This document shows, one piece after another, positions 30,718 through 41,044 of a stretch of DNA of 64,000 nucleotides. The position numbers and the translations under genes were made by a program. The first letter of the stretch is position 1. Every line of letters begins with the position of its first letter. Below the pieces are notes generated by a model. It had not been told where the DNA came from. It did not search any database and saw only the letters and a list, made by a program, of their open reading frames with translations. Source of the DNA: Asterias amurensis (taxonomy: Eukaryota; Echinodermata; Asteroidea; Forcipulatida; Asteriidae); the NCBI RefSeq assembly GCF_032118995.1, contig NC_092660.1, positions 2,371,501 to 2,435,500 of the forward strand, read 5' to 3'.

Positions 30718-32079
30718 GATTTCTCCTAATTTAAAATTTTCTCAAATATTTCATGAGAGAAGTAAATCAGTCAACAATACAAAAATAACAAATTCTTAAT
30801 GCGCCTTTCGCAATAACCATATTGGTGCTCTGGTCATTGGGCCAATAAACATCCCATTAATCTCTCTCAGCTCCCTGGGGAGTATACTGCCTAGAGGAGC
30901 TGTTGTAGTACACAATTTCAATCTCTACCCTCGCAGGTAAAGAAAATCTCCACATTTTTTCCAAACCCAGTCCTTTAATGCACAGAGTCTGTAAACCTAT
31001 CAAGAAGGGGAAACCAAAGCCCGCAAGCTTCATATTGGGAATATTTATATTTTGCCAAATCTCATTTTTTTCTGGGGAAATATAAATTCTTTATTGGAGG
31101 TTTTTTTGAAGGGTAACAAGGCAATGATTGCCACCTCACTGATCATATCTAAGGACTTGACAAAAAATTAGTTTAAAGTTTTTATGTCTATATGAATGAA
31201 AAGTTACTTTTAAAATAACAAAAATCACTGCATTGTTTCTACATGTGTAAAGTTGCATTTTCTCACTATAATAAAAGTGTTGTTGGTCAGTTATGTCATA
31301 CAGAGTATCAAAATAAAGGGAGGGAGTAAGCTTTTTGATTGGAATTTCCAGTTGTCTACCTTAAGTTAGTTGCCAGGTATTGTGTAAAATGGTTACAAGA
31401 TTTCTCCTAATTTAAAATTTTCTCAAAATTTTCTTGAGAGAAGTAAATCAGTCAACAATACAAAAATAACAAATTCTTAATGCGCCTTTCGCAATAACCA
31501 TATTGGTGCTCTGGTCATTGGGCCAATAAACATCCCATTAATCTCTCTCAGCTCCCTGGGGAGTATACTGCCTAGAGGAGCTGTTGTAGTACACAATTTC
31601 AATCTCTACCCTCGCAGGTAAAGAAAATCTCCACATTTTTTCCAAACCCAGTCCTTTAATGCACAGAGTCTGTAAACCTATCAAGAAGGGGAAACCAAAG
31701 CCCGCAAGCTTCATATTGGGAATATTTATATTTTGCCAAATCTCATTTTTTTCTGGGGAAATATAAATTCTTTATTGGAGGTTTTTTTGAAGGGTAACAA
31801 GGCAATGATTGCCACCTCACTGATCATATCTAAGGACTTGACAAAAAATTAGTTTAAAGTTTTTATGTCTATATGAATGAAAAGTTACTTTTAAAATAAC
31901 AAAAATCACTGCATTGTTTCTACATGTGTAAAGTTGCATTTTCTCACTATAATAAAAGTGTTGTTGGTCAGTTATGTCATACAGAGTATCAAAATAAAGG
32001 GAGGGAGTAAGCTTTTTGATTGGAATTTCCAGTTGTCTACCTTAAGTTAGTTGCCAGGTATTGTGTAAAATGGTTACAA
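30718..32079. repeat. Tandem duplication, two 681 bp units
   Basis: Units 30718-31398 and 31399-32079 are nearly identical, differing for example at CAAATATTTCATGAG versus CAAAATTTTCTTGAG. The junction has GATTT microhomology. Each unit carries part of a K-type SINE (CTCAGCTCCCTGGGGAGTAT). Low divergence implies a recent event or an assembly artefact. Confidence 0.9.
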
Positions 32080-33413
32080 GATTTGTTATCGGACCCCCAG
32101 GGCCAATAAAGCAAGATAAAGCATGGATTATCATTAGGTAAATATGAACTGTGGTTTTTGCGGTTAACACCAGGCACTTCAGTCAAACAAAAAGGTTACA
32201 GATGTTGCAGTCTGTGATATCATTGCATTTAACTTGTTTACACATTAATTGTACCGTTATGTACCAAGAACCACATTGTGGTTTTAATAATTTATTATAT
32301 TTATCATGAGAAGGCTGAACCTTTGAACTCCCTGTGGCAAAGCAAGAGCTACATGGAGACAACACTGCTTGATGTTGTTATGTAACATCTATGTAAGGCA
32401 TCAATATATTCAACCACAAGGGAAACTGACTGGGTAATGGCCAACAATTTGTATCCAAGCAGTGTCTTTCTCACTCGAAAAGCCTTTCTCCTTTAGCCTT
32501 CAATAAAGACTTTACAGAGTAAAAACATGGCCTATTACTTTGAGTATCCCAAAATTTGTGTCTACAAAAGGGTGGATCGTGTAGCTACTTGGTTCATAAA
32601 AAGTCAAAGGAAAACCACACAATTTCAAGGGATTTGTGTGCATTGTGTATGAGCAAGGACCCGCTGCTTTATGGTATATTCTACCATGATTTTCAACCAT
32701 AACAAAGACTTGTTAGTGCCCAAACCACCCAATCTGAACATCCCTGAAAGCTTCAACTCTGTAAAGCTGACATTTGTGCACTTCCACAGTAAACACCTGA
32801 AAACCATAACAAACTTTTTGAACAAGTTTCCTTCCGCTGGTTTAGTTTACAAATAGGGGCCCCAAAGGATGGGGGTGAGCACCTAATTTCTCTGTGGTGA
32901 ACTCAATGTACCATTCAAACCTTCAGCCAAGGCATTTTAGTGTATTTTATTACCATAACCTTTGCATTGTCCATGATCTAGGGATTCTAATAAGTCCTAC
33001 ATCATCAGGGGATTTCTTGCCGACTTGCCAAATAGTTGGCACTCTGCCAACACCAGCTGCTGGGTTGTTATTGTCAACTCAATATGTCAAGGTCCCGTGT
33101 TCAAGGAAAGTGAAAGCGAGGGTCAGGGATCGTGCCAGGCAAGGAAATCAGAACTGTGCCAAACAGCAGTGCTGACATTACATTGTCAATTGGTGTTTCG
33201 TAACTCAAGATGACGATTTTGATTGTTTCGTTATTTGTATCAACACTTTAGATTACTGAAAGCTAAATTACAGTGTAGTCATTATTTTTTTCAGTCTGAA
33301 AGCTCACAGATTATACAGTTCATACCAGTACACATCCCCCCCTTGAACAAACATTGACTGCTCAGACACCTAGGTGTTCTGAAAATCCCATGATGTACGC
33401 TAGGGTTAGGGTT
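32080..33413. other. Intergenic, no recognised gene
   Basis: Short frames only. 33000-33175 resembles an eroded H SINE head (CCGTGTTCAAGG) but I cannot confirm it. Confidence 0.4.
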
Positions 33414-33590
33414 AGCAGGCTTGTATGCTTTGTGTTTGAAAAGGCAAGGGCACCAAGGCATTTTCTCTTTGGTAAAGGGCATAAAATTTACATTGTTGTA
33501 TCTGGTGCCCTACTCATTGTTTGCTTAGCAAAGAAATTTGATGAGCTGTCATTTCTGCTCACTAGCTTTATGAAATTGGGCCCACCAGTG
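33414..33590. mobile_element. Family L fragment next to a family D fragment
   Basis: CAGGCTTGTATGCTTTGTGT and the GCATTTTCTCTTTGGTAAAGG segment match family L. CTTAGCAAAGAAATTTGATG and TTTATGAAATTGGGCCCA match the right end of family D. Confidence 0.55.
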
Positions 33591-33675
33591 GGTATGATAA
33601 TTTGACATTGTTTGATTTCTGTACAGAATTGTGCTTCAGTGTTTCATTGAAATGCACATGGTACATTGTAAGCGG

Positions 33676-33808
33676 TCTGGGGTTGATTTCACAATGAGTT
33701 AGGATTAATATAGGACTAGTTCTGAGATATATCTTTAGGCTAGTCCTAAGTTAGGATGAGTAACTCGTCCTAACTCGAGATAAGACAGGCTTGTGAAATC
33801 CACCCCTG
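33676..33808. mobile_element. Family C palindromic MITE, copy 2
   Basis: GGGGTTGATTTCACAATG to TTGTGAAATCCACCCC, with CTAGTCCTAAGTTAGGA inside. Confidence 0.75.
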
Positions 33809-33955
33809 TCATATTCTAAAACACTGTCCCAATATTGGCAGTTTGTATTTACAACAACATCCACGGAAATAATAACACAACTTGCAAGGATAATGACAAA
33901 ATAAACCATCCATTTTGAAGGTGCATTTGTATGCCATTGTGATATAGGCCTAGAT

Positions 33956-34339
33956 TTAAAGGAACACGTTGCCTTGGATCGGTCGAGTTGGTCTTTGAAA
34001 AGCGTTTGTAACCGTAAAAAATGCATATGGGTAGAAAGATGTTGTTAAAGTTGAATACAATGATCCACACAAACATGCCTCGAAATTGCATGATTTTCCT
34101 TTTACCTCGTCGACTAACACAGTCAGCCATTATGGGAGTCAAATGTTTGACTCCCATAAATGGCCGACCGTGTTAGTTCGCACAGTAAAAGGAAAACCAC
34201 GCAATTTTGAGGCAAACTTGTGTGGATCATTGTGTCATACTTTTAAAACATCTTTCCAACCATATGCGTTTTATAAAAAAAGGTTACAAACGCTTTTTAT
34301 AGACCAACTCGTTTGATCCAAGGCAACGAGTTCCTTTAA
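33956..34339. mobile_element. Family A palindromic TTAA MITE, copy A4
   Basis: TTAAAGGAACACGTTGCC to GGCAACGAGTTCCTTTAA, 384 bp, more diverged than A2 and A3. Confidence 0.85.
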
Positions 34340-34442
34340 GTTTGTTGACTGGGTCATGGATCAAAGATTACATCCAAAACTGACAAGGTGTGTCTACAAT
34401 CATCTGCTGATGATGCATTTCAATGTTCAAATAATGAATAAC

Positions 34443-34795
34443 AGGCCTTGAAATAACCCCCAAGTGACCACGACACCCACAGCAAACGCTGTGGTGCCCT
34501 GGGCTCAATTAATAATAAAGCCTGTAAGCAAGCACTGAACAACATTGCTTAACAGCAACTGGTTACCAGCCAAAAACTCCATATAGTTTCCATTTTTGCA
34601 AATAGTGCCCCACCAATTTGTTACTTTTAAAGCAGTTTCTTTCTGCTTTAAAACAGCTTGGCCTTGTGCTTTTGCTGTGGTGCCCTGCTTGCAAGGTTCC
34701 AATTCAAACTAATCCATTTAATGATTTCCCCCATATATAGAAGTGCCACTTACAAGAGGAAAAATTGCAGTGCCCCTTCAAGAGCTAAAGTCAAA
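34443..34795. mobile_element. Family L-related repeat with D-like insert
   Basis: AGGCCTTGAAATAACCCC, GCTGTGGTGCCCTG, CAAGGTTCCAATTCAAACT and GAAGTGCCACTTACAAGAGG recur at 40160-40290. A CTCAATTAATAATAAAGCCT to GCTTTAAAACAGCTTGG stretch in the middle resembles family D. Confidence 0.5.
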
Positions 34796-36944
34796 AACAA
34801 GGCCATTAAATAACACGTTGTAACGTGTAACTCTGTGTGCAATCCGACACGAACAAGCAGGCCTTCATGTACATGTACACGATTACCTTCAGGGCTGGTT
34901 AATTCATTTCACCAGACACAAAAGAAACCATTTCTAAAGTTTCAATTATTGTACAATATTACAACTGAAAGTTGTCAAGGTTGGTTTCTGTACAACATGA
35001 GTAATATCACGGAGATAGACAAATAAATTGGGGGGGGGGGTCTGAACATGTGTGTAACATTTATTGTTGCTGGATGCATACTGTATGTTGGTTACACCCA
35101 TTGAGGTTCTATGACACCACTGGTGCTCATTTAAATTGAGTTACATGTGGACCTAGTGCTAACAGAAGATAAGTTTTAAAAAAAAAGTGTTGCAAAAGTA
35201 ATGAATTGATTTGCATTTTGGCACACGCAATAGCCTTTGCCTTGGAATGGGGATGAATTGTGGTTTAGATAATGACAATAGACCCCTTGCATTTATGGTC
35301 CGTCAAAAGCCTAAACAGTGCCCCCACTGATAACAATGCCCTAACTGAGGTCAAAGGAAAGCCTACCATTGGCTGAAACTTTTGCACATTTACATTGTTT
35401 GACCGCAATGATGGCAATCATGCCAATGCAAGGGCACCTGATCCCACAGCTAACATTAAAAGTATTTGTAAAGTAAAAGTACAGTTAGTTCATTTTAAAT
35501 CATGGTTCTGGACAGTAAAGAAGGGCCCAATTAAAATATTAGTTTAAGGGAGTAATACAGGTTTTTGAATGTTCCAAATTGGTATAATGTGTTTTATTCA
35601 AGTGCTCAAAACTGCCGTTATTCTGTGACTAAGGACCATCTGTATCTGAATTTATTTTCTTTGTGATTCCCCCGTTTCCAATTTTGTGATTGCGAATTGT
35701 GGACATTTTTATGTGGTAAAGACGCTATTTAGGACAAATACAAACTATACTTGTCCCAAATTAGCGAAGCATAACATTTTACTACTGGCATCATCAATTT
35801 TTAAACAAGTATCTAATAACCCTGCATTGTACACACTAGATTTGAAGTCAAGACGGTAATTGTTAAGCGCAGTGCAGTTGGAGCGCGGTGCAGTTGCGGG
35901 GACGGTTCACACACCCTTGATCCCTTAGAGCTGCCACGCACTATCCTACGACCAGTGCAAGTGTATAATCGCACTGTGACTGTTGCATGAACGGCAGACA
36001 AATAGGCAGCACCTAACGACTTGTCATCAAGTCTAGGTACACACAGGCATGATACTCCTTCAACTTGAGTCTGGTTTCTAATTTGTTTTGCCACAAAGAA
36101 TTGTGGTTAAATAGCATGTGAACAAATTGTATTTGATCTACCATGTACAGTACGTATGTTTAGGTCTGCCCTTGTACTAAACACTTTATACCATGTTTCA
36201 ACCAATCAAAGTATCAACGGCAAATTGAGGCCAGCCCGGGACACACCTTCATGACCTCATACAAATTATCTCTAAAAAACATTGTCTCAGGAATATCTCG
36301 TCTTATCACGGTAGCTAGATTGCGCAGGGTTTATGAGCATTGAGCATTGACACCGTGGAAATAACAAATAAGTTCCTTCTTCTGATTGGTTAATCAAAGG
36401 TGGGCGGGTGTTCAAAAGTGACTCTAAGTCCGACTATGATCGCACCATAAAAATACGTGGGTACGTGTTGATATAATGTGATACCGATATCAGCAAGGTC
36501 AAAATATTGGTTGACTATATGTCTGTCCAACAACAGTATCCAGAAATAAATTGATAATTCATAATTCTATATGGAAAAAGGCGATGTGTTTTTTATGTTG
36601 ATTCTTATCAGTGGACCTCCAGGGTTGGCTGCAACAACTCTTGTGGCCAGTAAATTCTAACCAAGTGCCCAGTAACGACCTGCTGATTTAATGTAAGTGC
36701 CGGGTAAAGAAACACATGGGAAACTCGCTGGGTAAACTTTTGAATAAAAAACAAAAAAGTTATTATTGGCTACATTGTAGAGCAGGATTTGACCCACACA
36801 CATTTTCCGAACCCAAGTTCTACCTGAATTGGGCTATCTAGTGGTCTAACTATTTTGTTCAAGGATGCAACTAAATATCAAAAACACATGTTTGTCTGAT
36901 AAGATCAAAACAAAAAGTTCAACCTACAATTAGTGATATTTATC
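34796..36944. other. Intergenic, no recognised gene
   Basis: A G run at about 35031-35040 and a possible eroded SINE at 36760-36850. No exon-like segment with splice context was identified. Confidence 0.4.
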
Positions 36945-37292
36945 GCTTTACACACCTGAAGGGCATCTCAAAGCGCTTGGAACATCATTACCCCTAGTCA
37001 CTAGGCCATCTAAGTCATTCCTTAAACCATTTATAGCTCCATGCTTAAACCACGCTTAACCCAACTCAGCTCCCTAGGGAGTATACACCCTGTGCAACAA
37101 ATATGGGCTACAAGCTAGATCAATCACAAGAACCATCTCTGTTCTCACAGTGCCCATTTACCCCTGGGTGGAGTGAAGCAATAATAGACACAAGTGTCAC
37201 CACCTGGACTTGGACCCACACTCTGCTGAACAGAAGCACCAGAGGAGAGCTCGAGTCCCGTGCTCTTATTCGCTTAGCCACAACATCCAATA
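36945..37292 (-). mobile_element. Composite K/H SINE (tRNA-Leu-like head)
   Basis: K body (CACACCTGAAGGGCATCTCA, CTCAGCTCCCTAGGGAGTAT, CCCATTTACCCCTGGGTGG) followed by reverse-oriented tRNA-like head (GAGCTCGAGTCCCGTGCTC, CTTAGCCACAACATCC). Parallel to 53998-54318. Confidence 0.7.
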
Positions 37293-37344
37293 CAAATAAT
37301 AGCTCTGTGCACAATGCATGCCGATGTTATTAGTTATAGCGCAC

Positions 37345-37652
37345 TGAGCAACTGTAGACTCTTGGTGTATCCCAACATGCATAAACTAACAAATCTGTGG
37401 AAATTTTGACTGAATTGGTCATCGAATTTGCAAGACAATTATATTGAAAGAAAAAACCCTCATGTGGCTTCAGGCCTGAAGTATTTTATTATTTGAGTGA
37501 GAAGTTACCTTTCTCAAAAACTACTTTTCTTAAGGGGGAGGTGTTTGTTACAGTGTTTTATACTATCAACAGCTGTCCATTGCTCATTACCAAGTAAGTT
37601 TTTATGCCAACCATTATTTTGAGTATTACAAATAGTGTCCAGTGCCTTTAAA
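37345..37652. mobile_element. Family B MITE, diverged copy
   Basis: Retains TTGGTGTATCCCAACATGCA, TATACTATCAACAGCTGTCC and AGTGTCCAGTGCCTTTAAA. The left end is lost. Confidence 0.65.
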
Positions 37653-38201
37653 TACTGGGAAACAGACTTTTCTGGCCAAGAAAAGTATTGGTACAGTCTC
37701 GGTATTCTTCTTCAGAATAAGAGATAATCCCTTTAATCTACGGTTACTTGTTTCATCTGGTTGTATCTTTACCCAGAAACATACAAAGCATACAAAGAAT
37801 CTGATAGTACTCACTGATAACCCTCACTGTGGCTCATCAGAACAAACACTATCAGATAGCAAACTTGTTTTCCTTCTTTTTGTTTTTGTAAAAATCAAAT
37901 GAGTTGACACTTACTACAAGCTTGTATTGGATCCCTTGTACCATGGAGGTTGAAATATTTCTGTGTCTACCTCCATGCTTGTACAGACCACCCATTTGGC
38001 TATCTTTGGCCAATGGTCTATCCCTTTTGGGAAAACCAAACTGCCTGTAAAGATGATTGGTGTTTTCTTTTGGTTTTTGTAAAAGTCAAATGAGTTGATA
38101 CTTCCTTCAAGCTCGAGCTTCAAGCTTGTATTTGATCCCTTCCACAAACCTTGTTTGTGGCAACTGTCTGCCCAAAATGCTTGAGTGTTTACAGGCACTG
38201 G

Positions 38202-38341
38202 GATGGATTTTAAAAAGAGTTAAGACTACTCTTATCTCGACTTAGGACGACGAGCGAGTACTTGTCCTAACTTAGGACTAGCCTTAAGTTTCTAGTATCT
38301 CCTAGGACTAGTCCTAATCTCTTTTTGAAAAGGACCCGTCA
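38202..38341. mobile_element. Family C MITE, copy 3
   Basis: GGGATGGATTTTAAAAAGAG to its weak complement, with CTTAGGACTAGCC and CCTAGGACTAGTCCTAA. Confidence 0.65.
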
Positions 38342-38563
38342 GGTAATTTATTAAAATAACACATAAAAACTCACTTGGTAACTGGCAACGGAGAGCTTTT
38401 GATATTGTAAGCACATTGTGAGAAATGACTCCCTCTGAAGTAACATTTTTTGAGAAAGCTAAAATATTAAAAGACTTAAAAAGGGCAAATCCAGAAGTCT
38501 GGAAGACAACGGTGAAATAATTTTAATGATAAGTTTACATATAGACTATTTAATCCGACAATA

Positions 38564-38602
38564 TTTATTCTCATAAAATGAAGATATTTACAGACTTTTA
38601 TT
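38564..38602 (-). promoter_or_regulatory. Candidate poly(A) signals on the minus strand
   Basis: Two AATAAA hexamers read on the minus strand at 38564-38569 and 38597-38602. They lie 2.3 kb past the MYSM1 stop, so they could end a long MYSM1 3' UTR or the orphan exon at 40324. The assignment is a guess. Confidence 0.25.
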
Positions 38603-39039
38603 GACATATCTTACAAAAATAAAAATAACCGAAGTCAACGATTATGTACAAATTACACTTCTAAAGACAACTTTTACAGAAGAATGACATGCGATGTGAC
38701 TTTGTCATGGGATTTTGTCATGTGTGTGTGCTTGTCTATAAGCACAACAGGCAGCCAATAGGGCAGCCCAACTCCAACCATAGACGGGGGCTCGAAATTG
38801 ACACTGGACCGCGGCCAGAGAGCCAGACAAACATGTAGGTCTTGGGTTTTTCAATTAAATAATAAAAGCTTTGTCCTCCAGAAGACCATCAGAGCATAAT
38901 GATCAAAACGTCAAGTTGAAACCAACGGTTCTTTTCTGAACCACCCCAACTCATTAGAGATAGTCATAACATGGTGTTACCACAAACCTATCCATATGGT
39001 ATTTCCACCATGCAAAGTTTCAAATCCTACTTAAATAAT

Positions 39040-39300
39040 TCTAATAAATAATAATAATAAATCTTATAAAGCGCTGGAATGTAGAAAAAAACTAGTCAAT
39101 GCGATATATGACCTAGGGAAAATGAATGGTAGGCTTGACAGAAGAGGTTAGTTTTGAGATTGGATTTGAATGAAGAAATGTCAGGTTGTGATCTAAGTGT
39201 GAGAGGCAAGCCGTTCCACAGGCGGGGGCTGCATTCCGAGAAACTTCTATCCCCGTAAGCTTTCAACATGGACGGTGGAACATCAAGCAAGTTGGCATCA
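39040..39300 (-). mobile_element. Non-LTR retrotransposon 3' remnant
   Basis: Minus-strand frame encodes KAYGDRSFSECSPRLWNGLP followed by LTLRSQPDISSFKSNLKTNL, the conserved C-terminal tail of CR1/L2-type ORF2. AATAATAATAAA just beyond (in plus) is the 3' tail. Only the last 60 or so codons remain. Confidence 0.75.
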
Positions 39301-40159
39301 TAAATAATAATAGGCTACCTCATCGTGTACTAGCTTTGTTGAAGAAATATTGGCTTCGAATTTGATCTAACAGTTCTCTGCGGTATCAAAGTAATCTTAC
39401 ACATAACACAAATGAAATCTAGATCTAGATCTCTCCTAGTGCTTGCTTGACTCATTTTGATTCCATAGTCTTGTCAAATAAATTCTGTGCAAATTTTGAA
39501 CTACAATCCCTGCGGCCCTTTCGTCCTCATTCCTATTGTTTTGGAGCAACACAAATTATTTTAAAAACCCAGATTGCAAGATTAATTGCCCCAAAGTGCA
39601 CATCATTTGCTGATAAACCAAAATTGTTTTTTTTGTTTTTTGTTTTTTTAAGTTGAGGACTCAAACTAATACAAGAGCTGCCTTACCCAGTGGTGCCCCT
39701 TTTAACTGGCATTGTATGTAAATCGGCTCACTATCCAATGCTTTCCCTCCCCTACCCATACGGTATGCCCTAACAAAGGAATAATGCCTTCAGGAAAGTT
39801 TGAACACACCGCTGCAATCAGCTGTTTTGTTGTACATTGGCCTCCAACTGTAGGGTGATGTTCATTTTGTTTGTTCAGTTAGCAGGAGCATCAATAGCCC
39901 CCTCTATTGACCATATGTTCTCATCAACTCATTTGCTATTAGAATGGTCACCTGTCCTTACTAGCGGGATAAGGACAGGTACTGGCTTATGTATACAGAT
40001 GTAAGTCCAATTTAACTGCGAATCTCCAGAACCATGATGAAGGCCATGTCTAATGATGCCAGGTCAAAGGTGATTATGTACGTGATTCAACAGCAGATCT
40101 CTGCCATAATTCACAAGCCTCAAAGTATGACGTTAGATGTTCAGGCTAAACCCACACAG

Positions 40160-40290
40160 GCCTCAAAATAACCCACGACACCCACCGCAATTGCTGTGGT
40201 GCCCTGTGCTTTTGTGCCCTTTGCAAAGTTCCAATACAACGTTACATTTTCCTCATAGAGTGACTAGCCCCGTCAAGAGCAAAGTTTGAG
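40160..40290. mobile_element. Family L-related repeat
   Basis: GGCCTCAAAATAACCCACGA, GCTGTGGTGCCCTGTGC, GCAAAGTTCCAATACAA, as at 34443-34795. Confidence 0.5.
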
Positions 40291-40323
40291 ACCTGTTAAC
40301 AGAGCAATGCACACGAAAATATC

Positions 40324-40388
40324 TCACTTGTTGGATATGTTGCCGTAGCTGCTAATATCCTCATCACCAAACTCATTCTCACTACGTT
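40324..40388 (-). CDS. Candidate orphan terminal exon
   Basis: On the minus strand a strong polypyrimidine tract and CAG precede an open segment. With one carried-in base it reads RSENEFGDEDISSYGNISNK and then TGA. It lies 590 bp past the MYSM1 stop and could be an alternative last exon of MYSM1, part of another transcript, or chance. No family recognised. Confidence 0.25.
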
Positions 40389-40424
40389 CTGAAAAAAAAA
40401 TGTAGCCAAACGGACTTACATTAA

Positions 40425-40730
40425 ACTGTATGCAAACAGAGTGGACGTAGTAGCAACTTGTTATGGTCTGTTTGCGAACTTCATGGACGGGCTCTCGGAA
40501 GAGTTTACTTGCGACGAGAAAGACGTACTACGAACGGAATTGACATATTTGGATCGTACTATGGATGTGGTGCGATCGGCGACGTGTTGATGTATGTGTG
40601 TACACAGAACGGGTTCATTTGTTACCGATCATCCTGTCACACACAAACCCACTTAACATACTTTTACCAGAACATTGGTCACATTGTAGACATTTTCTAG
40701 CCGAATCTATACTTCCTGCCACACCAAACC
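40425..40730. repeat. Old dispersed repeat shared with 46855-47110
   Basis: Parallel segments such as ACGGAATTGACATATTTGG and TGGAATTGCCGTACTTGAC, then TGTATGTGTGTACACAGA and TGTATGTGTGCACATAGA. Clearly related but well diverged. Class unknown. Confidence 0.45.
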
Positions 40731-40796
40731 TGTTTTATGATTTTCTTAGTCATTCCTATGCAATGTGGATACTTTTAAGAGCAAACTCTGCAAAGA

Positions 40797-40920
40797 GACA
40801 ATCTCTGATTGGTTGGATGGTGGGAGTGATGTCTTACTTTTAGTCATTTAGAACAAACTATGCAATGAGCAGAGCTCTGATTGGTTGGATAGTGTGAGTG
40901 ATGTCTTACTTTTTAGTCAT
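40797..40920. repeat. 72 bp tandem duplication spanning the MYSM1 stop region
   Basis: CTCTGATTGGTTGGAT...GTGATGTCTTACTTTTTAGTC occurs from 40803 and again from 40875. The second copy includes the real MYSM1 stop codon and the first lies in the presumed 3' UTR. Confidence 0.8.
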
Positions 40921-41044
40921 CTTCTTCATCCTCCGCTGTAGGGATGCTTTTTAAAGTAAACTCGGCAGTTATAAGGTCTCGTATAGCATCGATCAATTCC
41001 TCCTGCTGGCTTGGAGAAAGGTATGTCTTGATTGACTTCAACAT
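40913..41044 (-). CDS. MYSM1: MYSM1 exon 19, C-terminus
   Basis: 132 nt, phase 0. It encodes [32 protein letters not shown] and an acidic DEEDD end, then TAA. Helical C-terminal tail of MYSM1. Confidence 0.88.
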   Translation of the reverse strand: MLKSIKTYLSPSQQEELIDAIRDLITAEFTLKSIPTAEDEEDD

